Origin: Xylocopa sonorina
Taxonomy: Eukaryota; Arthropoda; Insecta; Hymenoptera; Apidae
Assembly: GCF_050948175.1 (NCBI RefSeq)
Contig: NW_027490134.1
Location: forward strand, 682,001 to 746,000
Direction: 5' to 3'
Length of the DNA stretch: 64,000 nt
The notes under the pieces are model-generated. The model was given only the letters and a program-made list of their open reading frames with translations. It was not told where the DNA came from and ran no database searches. Both the position numbers and the translations under genes were made by a program. Positions 20,474 to 32,828 of the stretch are shown one piece after another. Within the stretch, counting starts at the first letter, position 1; each line of letters begins with the position of its first letter.

Positions 20474-21942
20474 TGTGACGTCAGGCGTACCGCCTGCCAC
20501 CCTCATACGCTGCCCGCCACCCTCGACGGCCACAGATCAGCATCCGCATCTCCTCCAGCATCCTGATCCCCTACACGCTGGCAACCCGCATACTCGCCGC
20601 CACGGAACGTGGAGGCGACGCCACACATACGCGAGGGAGGATTCCACCCCACGCTACGAGGATGAGGAGAGCTACGACGCCTACGAACTGGATTCTCCTG
20701 CAATCACGTATCCGTACACGCTATTTTCGTACCGACGATATTAGGATAAGCACACTACACACTCATGTACATACATAAACCACAGTCACATCGAAATAAG
20801 CAAAGATCTGTAAACATGTATTTATAAATGCGATATAGATTAAGACGCGCTCACGCTCGAGCTTGCGGCCCACGCGCGTGGCTCACCGCGTAACGCGGGC
20901 GACCCCACCACGAGCAGTCTCCCCGCTCTCCGCCCATGCGCCGTCCTCACTCTGGCGCCCAGCGACTCGCGCGTCGCGCGACCCGAGGAGGTCGCGGACC
21001 CGCGGATCCGACATCAGTATCATTCTTCGATCCGAAAAGAGCAATTGGCTCTCAGGCATACGAGCCCGCAGCTCAATGCACCGAACTCATTCGCATCTCC
21101 CATATTGGAGTCTTTATTTTATTCAACTTCCATTTCTCTTATTATACATTACGTAGTAACTTAGATTTAGTGTATTAGGGTATTCAAGTAAGAATATATC
21201 TTAGTTTATAACAAGTCAAAGTGTTTATTCTGTTTCAATTACAAATTCCTTTTACATTCCATTCCACGGGTACGCTCGCGATTAGTTACTATTTCTATTT
21301 AACCATCCTCAACGGTTTTATGGCTGGACGGTTAGAGCGAACCAACGTTTAGCCGCTCTTACTTTATTTCTGTTGTGTCAAGGTATATTGCGCCTAGGTG
21401 GATCCGGTAAGCTAGAGCGAACCAGCGCTTACCCGTGCCGTGCTTTACCGAAGTGCAAGGACTTTCGATGAGCTTCGATTCTCGGGTAAAGCGTACACGA
21501 CGCGCGGGGAGGAAGGAATTCATCCGTCGGCTTGCGCGTGAATACGTGGGTGGTGCACCCAAATATCCGGACAGCCGCAGAGCTCTTCCGTATCCTGCCA
21601 AGGAAGTCTTCGCCGCCGTACGTCCCGTACGAGCCTCCGAGCGCCCGATTCCAGCTTCAATACCGGTTAGCCGGGATCTGCTACCTGGCGCCTGATTCCA
21701 GTATCCATTCCGCCGTTCCAGCCGTACGCCACCGGGTCACCGATTCTCGGCGCCTACGCTACCTGGACTGAGAAAGAAGTCAATGAATCAAGAGCATCGA
21801 AAGGTAAGTTGCACGTCTTTGTACCCGGTAAATCGAGTCTTGTCCGCCGACGAACCCAGCTCCGCGCAATTCGCGTCGATTTTGGGAACGGCTACGATAA
21901 GTGTCCACGTGACGAGCGCTTTCGCGACTTCAGGGCGTGACA
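20474..21942 (+). mobile_element. Solo-LTR-like insertion, 1,469 bp (copy 1)
   Basis: Begins TGTGACGTCAGGCG and ends CTTCAGGGCGTGACA (TG...CA ends), flanked by CTTT on both sides (20,470-20,473 and 21,943-21,946), a 4-bp target duplication. It has a GC-rich 5' third, an AT-rich middle (21,110-21,260), TTCCACGGGTACG, and a GC-rich 3' third with an ORF that ends at a splice-donor-like site. No internal retrotransposon genes are present, hence solo LTR. The satellite orientation is minus on the left and plus on the right. Other possibilities are a TRIM/LARD element or an LTR with an unusually long coding segment. Confidence 0.65.
21468..21803 (+). pseudogene. Basic-peptide first exon inside the LTR-like element (copy 1)
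   Basis: ATG at 21,468 opens a frame that contains RVKRTRRAGRKEFIRR, followed by LAREYVGGAP. TGA closes it at 21,693, but the same phase is readable to HRK at 21,803, where AAAG|GTAAGT gives a strong splice-donor consensus at a codon boundary. The element at 55,913 has the same design (start, basic peptide, donor in the same phase). I do not recognise a family. It could be the start of gag spliced to an internal gene in a complete element. Confidence 0.45.
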
Positions 21943-22467
21943 CTTTAAATGAATGTAAATGCGTCACATCCTTCCTAGGAAATAGCGATTGCAGATGTCT
22001 GCGTATCGTAGCAATAGATTTCTAATGCTTCCTAAAACGCGATATCTCATCTCATTTCTATGTTTCGTGATAAGATCTACTATTCATTGCGAAGTGTCAC
22101 GTATACCTCGTATTCACTTCAAAAGAATGTAAATGCGACACTTCCATGCTAGGAAATAGCGTTTGCAGATGTCTACGTATCGTAGCAATAGAGTTTTAAT
22201 CCTTCTTAAAACGCGATATCGCATCTCACTTCTATGTTTCATGATAAGATATAATATTCATTGCGAAGTGTCATGTATACCTCGATTTCACTTCACAAGA
22301 ATGTAAATGCCACACTTCCTTGCTAGGAAATATTGTTCACAGATGTCTACGTATCGTAGAAATAGAGTTCTAATGCTTCTCAGAAAGCGACGTCGTATTT
22401 CATTTGAATGTTACGCAATGATTGTCATGTATACCTCGTATTCACTTCAAAAGAATGTAAATGTGAC

Positions 22468-25250
22468 ACTTCCTTGCTAGGAAACAGCGTTTCCAGATGA
22501 CTACGTGTCGAAACAATAGAGATCTAATAATTCTTAAAACGCGATATCGCATCTCACTTCTATGTTTCATGATAAGATACAATATTCATTGCGAGGTGTC
22601 ATGTATACCTCCTATTCACTTCAAATGATTGTAAATGCGACACTTCCTTGCTAGGAAATAACGTATCCAGATGTCTACGTATCAAAACAATAGGTTTCTA
22701 GTGCTTCTTAAAACGAGATGTCGCATCACATTTCTATGTTTCATGATAAGATATAATATTCATTGCGAAGTGTCATGTATACCTCGTAGTAACTTCAAAA
22801 GAATGTAAATGCGACACTTCCTTGCTAGGAAGTAGCGTTTGCAGATCTCTACGTATCGAAACTATAGTGTTCTAGTGCTTCCTAAAACCAGATGCCGCAT
22901 CTCACTTCTATGTGTCATGACAAGGTATAATATTCATTGCGAAGTGTCATGTATACCTCGTATTCACTTCAAAAGAATGTAAATGCGACACTTCTATGCT
23001 AGGAAATCGAGATTGCACATGTTTCCGCATCGAAACAATAGGGTTCTAATGCATCTTAAAACGCGATATCGCATCTCACTACTATGTTCCATGATAAGAT
23101 ATAATGTTCATTGCGAAGTGTCATGTATACCTCGTATTCACTTCAAACGAATGTAAATGCGACACTTCCTTGCTAGGAGATAGCGTTTGCAGATGTCTAC
23201 GCATCGTAGCAATATAGATCTAATGCTTCTCAAAACGCGATATCGCATCTCATTTCTATGCTTCATGATAAGATATAATATTCATTGCGAAGTGACATGT
23301 ATACCTCGTATTGATTTTATGTGAATGTAAGTGCGACATTTCCTTGCTAGGAAATAGCGTTTGCAGATGTCTACGTTTCCAAGCAACAGAGTTCTAAAGC
23401 TTCTTAAATCGCGATGCAGCATGTCATTCCTATGTTTCGTGATAAGATACAATATCCATTGCGAAGTGTCACTTATTCCTCGTATTCCCTTCAAATGAAT
23501 GTAAATGCGACACTTCCTTGCTAGGAAATAGCGATTGCAGATGTCTACGTATCGAAGCAATAGAGTTCTAATGCACCTTAAAACGTGATGTCGCACCTCA
23601 TTTCTCTGTTCCATGACATGATATAATATTCATTGCGAAGTGTCATGTATACCTCGTATTCACTTCAAAAGAATGAAAATGCGACTATTCCTTGCTATGA
23701 AATAGTGTTTGCAGATGTCTAAGTATCGTAGCAATAGGGTCCGAATGCTTCTTAAGACGCGATATCGCATCTCACTTCTATGTTTCATTGTAAGATATAA
23801 TATTCATTTCGAAGTGTCATGTATACCTCGTATTCACTTCAAAAGAATGTAAGTGCGACACTTCCATGCTAGGAAATAGCGTTTGCACATGTCTTCGTAT
23901 CGAGGCCATAGGGTTCTAATGCTTCTTAAAACGCGATATAGCATCTCATTTCTATGTTTCATGATCAGATATAATATTCATTGTGGAGACGTAGGTATAC
24001 CTCGTATTCACTTCAAAAGAATGTAAATGCGACACTTCCATCCTAGGAAATAGCGTTTGCAGATGTCTACGTATCGTAGCAATAGAGTTCTAATGCTTCT
24101 TAGAACGCGATATCGCATCTCACTTTTGTGTTACATGATAAGATATAATGTTCATTGCGGTGTGTCATGTATACCTCGTATTCACTTCAAAAGTATGTAA
24201 ATGCGACTATTCCTTTCTAGGAAATAGCGTTTGCAGATGTCTACGTATCGAAGCAATAGACTTCTAATGCTTCTTAAAACGCGATATAGCATCTCACTTC
24301 TATGTTTCATAATAAGATATAATATTCACTATGGAGTGTTATGTATACCTCGTATTCACTTCATGAGAATGTAAATGCGACACTCCCTTGCTAGGAAATA
24401 ACATTTGCAGATGTCTACGTATCGTAGCAAGAGAGTTCTAATGCTCCTTAAAACGGGTTATCGCACTTCTTCCTATGGTTCATGATAAGATACAATATTC
24501 ATTGCGAAGTGTCATGTATACCTCGTATTCCCTACAAAAGAATATAAATGCGACACTTCCATGCTTGGAAATAGCATTTGCAGATGTCTCCGTATCGAAG
24601 GAATAGAGATCTAATGCTTTTTAAATCGCGATATCGCATATCATTTCTATGTTTCATGATAAGATATAATATTCATTGTGGAGACATAGGTATACCTCGT
24701 ATTCACTACAAAAGAATGTAAATGCGACTCTTCATTGCTAGGAAATATCGCTTCCAGGTGTCTAAGTATCGTAGCAATAGAGTTCTAATGCTTCCTGAAA
24801 CGCGATATCGCATCTCATTCCTATGTTTCATGATAAGATATAATATTCATTGTGCAGTGTTATGAATACCTCGTATTCACTTCAAAGGAATGTAAATGCG
24901 ACACTTCCTTGCTTGGAAATAGCGTTTGCAGATGTCTACGTATCGAAGCAATAGAATTCTAATGCTTCTTAAAACGGGATATCGCATCTCATTTCTATGT
25001 TTCATGATAAGCTATAATATTCATTGCGATGTGTTATGAATACCTCGTATTCAATTCAAGAGAATGTAAATGCGACACTTCCCTGCTAGGATATAGCGTT
25101 TGCAGATATCTCCGTATCGAAGCAATAGAGTTCTAATGCTTCTTAAATAGCGATATCGCATCCCATTCCTATTTCTCATGATAAGGTATAATATTCATTG
25201 CGAAGTGTCATGTATACCTCGTATTCAATTCAGAAGAATGTAAATGCGAC
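22468..25250 (+). repeat. Higher-order repeat HOR-1, copy 1 (16 monomers)
   Basis: A 2,783-bp unit. The diagnostic word GGAAACAGCGTTTCCAGATG at 22,480 recurs at 25,263. Within the unit, monomers differ clearly. Confidence 0.85.
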
Positions 25251-28033
25251 ACTTCCTTGCTAGGAAACAGCGTTTCCAGATGACTACGTGTCGAAACAAT
25301 AGAGATCTAATAATTCTTAAAACGCGATATCGCATCTCACTTCTATGTTTCATGATAAGATACAATATTCATTGCGAGGTGTCATGTATACCTCCTATTC
25401 ACTTCAAATGATTGTAAATGCGACACTTCCTTGCTAGGAAATAACGTATCCAGATGTCTACGTATCAAAACAATAGGTTTCTAGTGCTTCTTAAAACGAG
25501 ATGTCGCATCACATTTCTATGTTTCATGATAAGATATAATATTCATTGCGAAGTGTCATGTATACCTCGTAGTTACTTCAAAAGAATGTAAATGCGACAC
25601 TTCCTTGCTAGGAAGTAGCGTTTGCAGATCTCTACGTATCGAAACTATAGTGTTCTAGTGCTTCCTAAAACCAGATGCCGCATCTCACTTCTATGTGTCA
25701 TGACAAGGTATAATATTCATTGCGAAGTGTCATGTATACCTCGTATTCACTTCAAAAGAATGTAAATGCGACACTTCTATGCTAGGAAATCGAGATTGCA
25801 CATGTTTCCGCATCGAAACAATAGGGTTCTAATGCATCTTAAAACGCGATATCGCATCTCACTACTATGTTCCATGATAAGATATAATGTTCATTGCGAA
25901 GTGTCATGTATACCTCGTATTCACTTCAAACGAATGTAAATGCGACACTTCCTTGCTAGGAGATAGCGTTTGCAGATGTCTACGCATCGTAGCAATATAG
26001 ATCTAATGCTTCTCAAAACGCGATATCGCATCTCATTTCTATGCTTCATGATAAGATATAATATTCATTGCGAAGTGACATGTATACCTCGTATTGATTT
26101 TATGTGAATGTAAGTGCGACATTTCCTTGCTAGGAAATAGCGTTTGCAGATGTCTACGTTTCCAAGCAACAGAGTTCTAAAGCTTCTTAAATCGCGATGC
26201 AGCATGTCATTCCTATGTTTCGTGATAAGATACAATATCCATTGCGAAGTGTCACTTATTCCTCGTATTCCCTTCAAATGAATGTAAATGCGACACTTCC
26301 TTGCTAGGAAATAGCGATTGCAGATGTCTACGTATCGAAGCAATAGAGTTCTAATGCACCTTAAAACGTGATGTCGCACCTCATTTCTCTGTTCCATGAC
26401 ATGATATAATATTCATTGCGAAGTGTCATGTATACCTCGTATTCACTTCAAAAGAATGAAAATGCGACTATTCCTTGCTATGAAATAGTGTTTGCAGATG
26501 TCTAAGTATCGTAGCAATAGGGTCCGAATGCTTCTTAAGACGCGATATCGCATCTCACTTCTATGTTTCATTGTAAGATATAATATTCATTTCGAAGTGT
26601 CATGTATACCTCGTATTCACTTCAAAAGAATGTAAGTGCGACACTTCCATGCTAGGAAATAGCGTTTGCACATGTCTTCGTATCGAGGCCATAGGGTTCT
26701 AATGCTTCTTAAAACGCGATATAGCATCTCATTTCTATGTTTCATGATCAGATATAATATTCATTGTGGAGACGTAGGTATACCTCGTATTCACTTCAAA
26801 AGAATGTAAATGCGACACTTCCATCCTAGGAAATAGCGTTTGCAGATGTCTACGTATCGTAGCAATAGAGTTCTAATGCTTCTTAGAACGCGATATCGCA
26901 TCTCACTTTTGTGTTACATGATAAGATATAATGTTCATTGCGGTGTGTCATGTATACCTCGTATTCACTTCAAAAGTATGTAAATGCGACTATTCCTTTC
27001 TAGGAAATAGCGTTTGCAGATGTCTACGTATCGAAGCAATAGACTTCTAATGCTTCTTAAAACGCGATATAGCATCTCACTTCTATGTTTCATAATAAGA
27101 TATAATATTCACTATGGAGTGTTATGTATACCTCGTATTCACTTCATGAGAATGTAAATGCGACACTCCCTTGCTAGGAAATAACATTTGCAGATGTCTA
27201 CGTATCGTAGCAAGAGAGTTCTAATGCTCCTTAAAACGGGTTATCGCACTTCTTCCTATGGTTCATGATAAGATACAATATTCATTGCGAAGTGTCATGT
27301 ATACCTCGTATTCCCTACAAAAGAATATAAATGCGACACTTCCATGCTTGGAAATAGCATTTGCAGATGTCTCCGTATCGAAGGAATAGAGATCTAATGC
27401 TTTTTAAATCGCGATATCGCATATCATTTCTATGTTTCATGATAAGATATAATATTCATTGTGGAGACATAGGTATACCTCGTATTCACTACAAAAGAAT
27501 GTAAATGCGACTCTTCATTGCTAGGAAATATCGCTTCCAGGTGTCTAAGTATCGTAGCAATAGAGTTCTAATGCTTCCTGAAACGCGATATCGCATCTCA
27601 TTCCTATGTTTCATGATAAGATATAATATTCATTGTGCAGTGTTATGAATACCTCGTATTCACTTCAAAGGAATGTAAATGCGACACTTCCTTGCTTGGA
27701 AATAGCGTTTGCAGATGTCTACGTATCGAAGCAATAGAATTCTAATGCTTCTTAAAACGGGATATCGCATCTCATTTCTATGTTTCATGATAAGCTATAA
27801 TATTCATTGCGATGTGTTATGAATACCTCGTATTCAATTCAAGAGAATGTAAATGCGACACTTCCCTGCTAGGATATAGCGTTTGCAGATATCTCCGTAT
27901 CGAAGCAATAGAGTTCTAATGCTTCTTAAATAGCGATATCGCATCCCATTCCTATTTCTCATGATAAGGTATAATATTCATTGCGAAGTGTCATGTATAC
28001 CTCGTATTCAATTCAGAAGAATGTAAATGCGAC
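25251..28033 (+). repeat. Higher-order repeat HOR-1, copy 2 (16 monomers)
   Basis: Nearly identical to 22,468-25,250 over its whole length; I noticed only scattered single-base differences, such as GTAGTAACTTC versus GTAGTTACTTC. The copies are directly adjacent and in monomer phase. Confidence 0.85.
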
Positions 28034-28350
28034 ACTTCCTTGCTAGGAAATTGCGTTTGCAGATGTCTCCGTATCGAAGCAATAGAGCTCTAATGCTTCT
28101 TAAATAGCGATAACGCATCTCATTTTGTATGTTTCATGATCAGATATAATATTCATTGTGGAGACGTTGGTATACCTCGTAGTCACTTCAAACGAATGTA
28201 AATGCGACACTTCCTTGCTAGGGAATAGCGTTTCCAGATGTCTACTTATCGTAGCAACAGGGTTCTAGTGCTTCTCCAATCGCGATATCGCTTCTCACTT
28301 CTATGTTTCATGATAAGATATAAAATTCATTGAGAAGTGTCACGTATACC

Positions 28351-28565
28351 TCGTAGTTACTTCAAAAGAATGTAAATGCGACACTTCCTTGCTAGGAAGT
28401 AGCGTTTGCAGATCTCTACGTATCGAAACTATAGTGTTCTAGTGCTTCCTAAAACCAGATGCCGCATCTCACTTCTATGTGTCATGACAAGGTATAATAT
28501 TCATTGCGAAGTGTCATGTATACCTCGTATTCACTTCAAAAGAATGTAAATGCGACACTTCCTTG
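28351..28565 (+). repeat. Third, short in-phase copy of part of HOR-1
   Basis: The stretch from TCGTAGTTACTTCAAAAG matches 25,567-25,781, exactly 2,784 bp upstream, including the copy-2-specific GTAGTT. Sequence on both sides is different. Confidence 0.7.
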
Positions 28566-28598
28566 CTAGGAAATCCAGCTATCATGACCAGATATAAT
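28499..28598 (+). repeat. Truncated 100-bp satA monomer
   Basis: The next anchor lies 100 bp on instead of 174. The deletion joins CTAGGAAATCC directly to ATCATGACCAGATATAAT. Confidence 0.8.
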
Positions 28599-31500
28599 AT
28601 TCATTGTGGAGACGTAGGTATACCTCCTATTCACTTCAAAAGTATGTAAATGCGACACATCCTTGCTAGGAAATAGCGTTTGCAGATGTCTCCGTATCGA
28701 AGCAATAGCGCTCTAATGCTTCATAAATAGCGATATCGCATCTCATTTCTATGTTTCATGATCAGATATAATATTCATTGTGGAGACGTAGGTATACCTC
28801 GTATTCACTTCAAAAGAATGTAAATGCGACACTTCCATCCTAGGAAATAGCGTTTGCAGATGTCTACGTATCGTAGCAATAGAGTTCTAATGCTTCTTAA
28901 GTCGCGATATCGCATCTCACTTCTATGTTTCATGATAAGAAATAATATTCATTGCGAAGTGCCAAGTATACCTCGTATTCACTTCAAAAGAATGTAAATG
29001 CGACACTTGCATGCCAGGAAATAGCGTTTGCAGATGTCTACGTATCGTAGCAATAGAGTTCTAATGCTTCTTAAAACGCGATATCGCATCTCACTTCTAT
29101 GTTTCATGATAAGATACAATATTCATTGCGAAGTGTCATGTATACCTCGTATTCTCTTCAAAGGAATGTAAATGCGACGCTTCCATCCTAGGAAATAGCG
29201 TTCGCAGACGTCTAGGTATCGTAGCAATAGAGTCCTAATGCTTCTTAAAACGAGATGTCGCATTTCATTTCTATATTTCGTAATAAGATATAATATTCAT
29301 TGCGAAGTGTCATGTATACCTCGAGTTCACTTCAAAAGAATCTAAATGCGATATTTCCATACTAGGAAATAGCCTTTGCAGATGTCTACGTATCGTAGCG
29401 ATAGGGTTCTAATGCTTCTTAAAACGCGATATCGCATGTTACTTTTATGTTACATGATGAGATATAATATTCATTGCGAAGTGTCATGTATACCTCGTAT
29501 TCACTTCAAAAGAATGTAAATGCGACTATTCCATGCTAGGAAATAGCGTTTGCAGATGCCTACGTATCGTAGCAATAGAGTTCTAATGCTTCTTAGATCG
29601 CGACATCGCATCTCATTTATATGTTTCGTGATAAGATATAATATTCATTGCGAAGTGTCATGTATACCTCGTATTCACTTCAAAAGAATGTAAATCCGAC
29701 TATTCCTTGCTAGGAAATAGCGTTTGCAGATGCCAACGTATCGTAGCAACAGAGTTCTAATGCTACTTAGATCGCGATATCGCATCTCACTTTTGTGTTA
29801 CATGATAAGATATAATGTTCATTGCGAAGTGTCATGTATACCTCGTATTCTTTTCAAAAGAACGTAAATGCAAATCTTCCTTGCTAGGGAATAGCGTTTG
29901 CAGATGTCTACGTATCGTAGCAATGGAGCTCTAATGCTTCTCAAAACGCGATATCGCATCTCAATTCTATGCTTCATGATAAGATATAATATTCATTGCT
30001 AAGTGTCATGTATACCTCGTATTCACTCCAAACGAATGTAAATGCGACACTTCCTTGCAAGGAAATAGCGTATTCAGATGTCTACGCGTCGAGGCAATAG
30101 AGTTCTAATACTTCTTAAAACGCGATATCGCATCTCACTTTTGTGTTACATGATAAGATATAATGTTCATTGCGATGTGTCATGTATACCTCGTATTCAC
30201 TTTAAAAGTATGTAAATGCGACTATTCCTTGCTAGGAAATAGCGTTTGCAGATGCCTACGTATCGTAGCAATAGAGTTCTAATGCTTCTTAGATCGCGAT
30301 AACGCATCTCATTTCCATGTTTCGTGATAAGTTATAATATTCATTCCGAAGTGTCATGTATACCTCGTATTCACTTCAGAAGAATGTAAATGCGACTATT
30401 CCTTGCTAGGAAATGGCGTTTGCAGATGCCTACGTATCGTAGCGATAGAGTTTTAATGTTTCTTAGATCGCGATATCGCATCCGATTTATATGTTTCATG
30501 ATAAGATATACTATTCATTGCGAAGTGTCATGTATACCTCGTATTCACTTCAAAAGGATGTAAACGCAAATCTTCCTTGCTAGGAAATAGCTTTTGCAGA
30601 TGCCTACGTATCGTAGCTATAGAGTTCTAATGCTTCTTAAAACGCATTATCGCATCTCATTCCTATGTTACATGATAAGATATAATGTTCATTGCGAAGT
30701 ATCATGTATACCTCGTATTCACCTCAAAAGAATGTAAATGCCACACTTCCTTGCTAGGAAATAGTGTTTGCAGATGCCAACGTATCGTAGCAATAGAGTA
30801 CTAATGCTTCTTAGATCGCGATATCGCATCTCATTTATATGTTTCGTGATGAGATACAATATTCATTGCGAAGGGTCATGTATACCTCGTATTCACTTCA
30901 AACGAATGTAAATCCGACTATTGCTTGCTAGGAAATAGCGTTTGCAGATGTCTACGTATCGTAGCAATATCGTTCTAATGCTACTTAATTTGCGATATCG
31001 CATCCCATTTCTATGTTTCGTGATAAGATATATAATATTCATTGCGAAGTGTCACGTATACCTCCTATTCACTCCAGACGAATGTAAATGCGACACTTCC
31101 TTGCTAAGAAATAGCGTCTGCAGATGTCTACGCATCGAGGCAATAGAGTTCTAATGCTTCTTAAGACGCGATATCGCATCTCACTTTTGTGTTACATGAT
31201 AAGATATAATGTTCATTGCGAGGTGTCACGTATACCTCGTATTCACTTCAAAAGAATGTAAATGCGAATATTCCTTGCTAGGAAATAGCGTATTCAGATG
31301 TCTACGTATCGTAGCAATAGAGTTCTAATGCTTCTTAAAACGCGATGTCGCATCTCACTTCTATGTTTCGTGATAAGATACAATATTCATACCGAAGTGT
31401 CATGCAAACCTCGAATTCACTTCAAAAGAATGTAAATGCGACTATTGCTTGCTAGGAAATAGCGTTTGCAAATGTCTACGTATCGTAGCAATAGAGCTCT

Positions 31501-32828
31501 AATGCATCTCAAAACGCAATATCGCATCTCAGTTCTATGTTTCCTGATAAGATATAATATTCATTGCGAAGTGTCATGTATACCTCGTATTCACTTCAAA
31601 AGAATGTAAATGCGACACTTCCATCCTAGGAAATAGCGTTTGCAGATGTCTACGTATCGTAGCAATAGAGTTCTAATGCTTCTTAGAACGCGATATCGCA
31701 TCTCACTTCTATGTTTCATGATAAGATATAATATCCATTGCGATGTGTCATGTATACCTCGCATTCACTTCAAAGGAATGTAAATGCGACACTTCCATGC
31801 TAGGAAATAGCGTCTGCAGATGTCTACGCATCGAGGCAATAGAGTTCTAATGCTTCTTAAGACGCGATATCGCATCTCACTTTTGTGTTACATGATAAGA
31901 TATAATGTTCATTGCGAAGTGTCACGTATACCTCGTATTCACTTCAAAAGAATGTAAATGCGAATATTCCTTGCTAGGAAATAGCGTATTCAGATGTCTA
32001 CGTATCGTAGCAATAAGTTCTAATGCTTCTTAAAACGCGATATCGCATCTCACTTCTATGTTTCATGATAAGATATAATATTCATTGCGAAGTGTCATGT
32101 ATACCTCGTATTCAATTCAAAAGAATGTAAATACGACACTTACATGCTAGGAAATAGCGTTTGCAGATGTCTACGTATCGTAGCAATAGACTTCTAATGC
32201 TTCCTGAAACGCGATATCGCATCTCATTCCTATGTTTCATGATAAGATATAATATTCATTGTGCAGTGTTATGAATACCTCGTATTCACTTCAAAAGAAT
32301 GTAAATGCGACACTTCCTTGCTAGGGAATAGCGTTTCCAGATGTCTACTTATCGTAGCAACAGGGTTCTAGTGCTTCTCCAATCGCGACATCGCTTCTCA
32401 CTTCTATGTTTCATGATAAGATATAAAATTCATTGAGAAGTGTCACGTATACCTCGGATTCACTTCAAAAGAATGTAAATGCGACACTTCCTTGCTAGGA
32501 AATAGCGTTTGCAGATGTCTCCGTATCGTAGCAATAGAGTTCTAATGCTACTTAAAACGAGATGTCGCATTTTATTTCTATGTTTCGTGATAAGATATAA
32601 TATTCATTGTGGAGTGTTGTGTATACCTCGTATTCACTTCAAAAGAATGTAAATGCGACACTTCCTTGATGGGATATAACATTTGCAGTTGTCTACGCAT
32701 CGTAGCAATAGGGTTCTAGTGCATCTTAAATCGCGATATCGCATCTCACTTATATGTTTCGAGATAAGATATAATATTCATTGCGAAGTGTCATATATAC
32801 CTCGTATTAACTTCAGAAGAATGTAAAT

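Noticed and set aside
20463..20744. 93-codon ORF at the left end of the LTR-like element
   Set aside because: It begins in satellite, has low-complexity Pro/His/Arg content caused by GC-rich DNA, and has no counterpart in the second copy.
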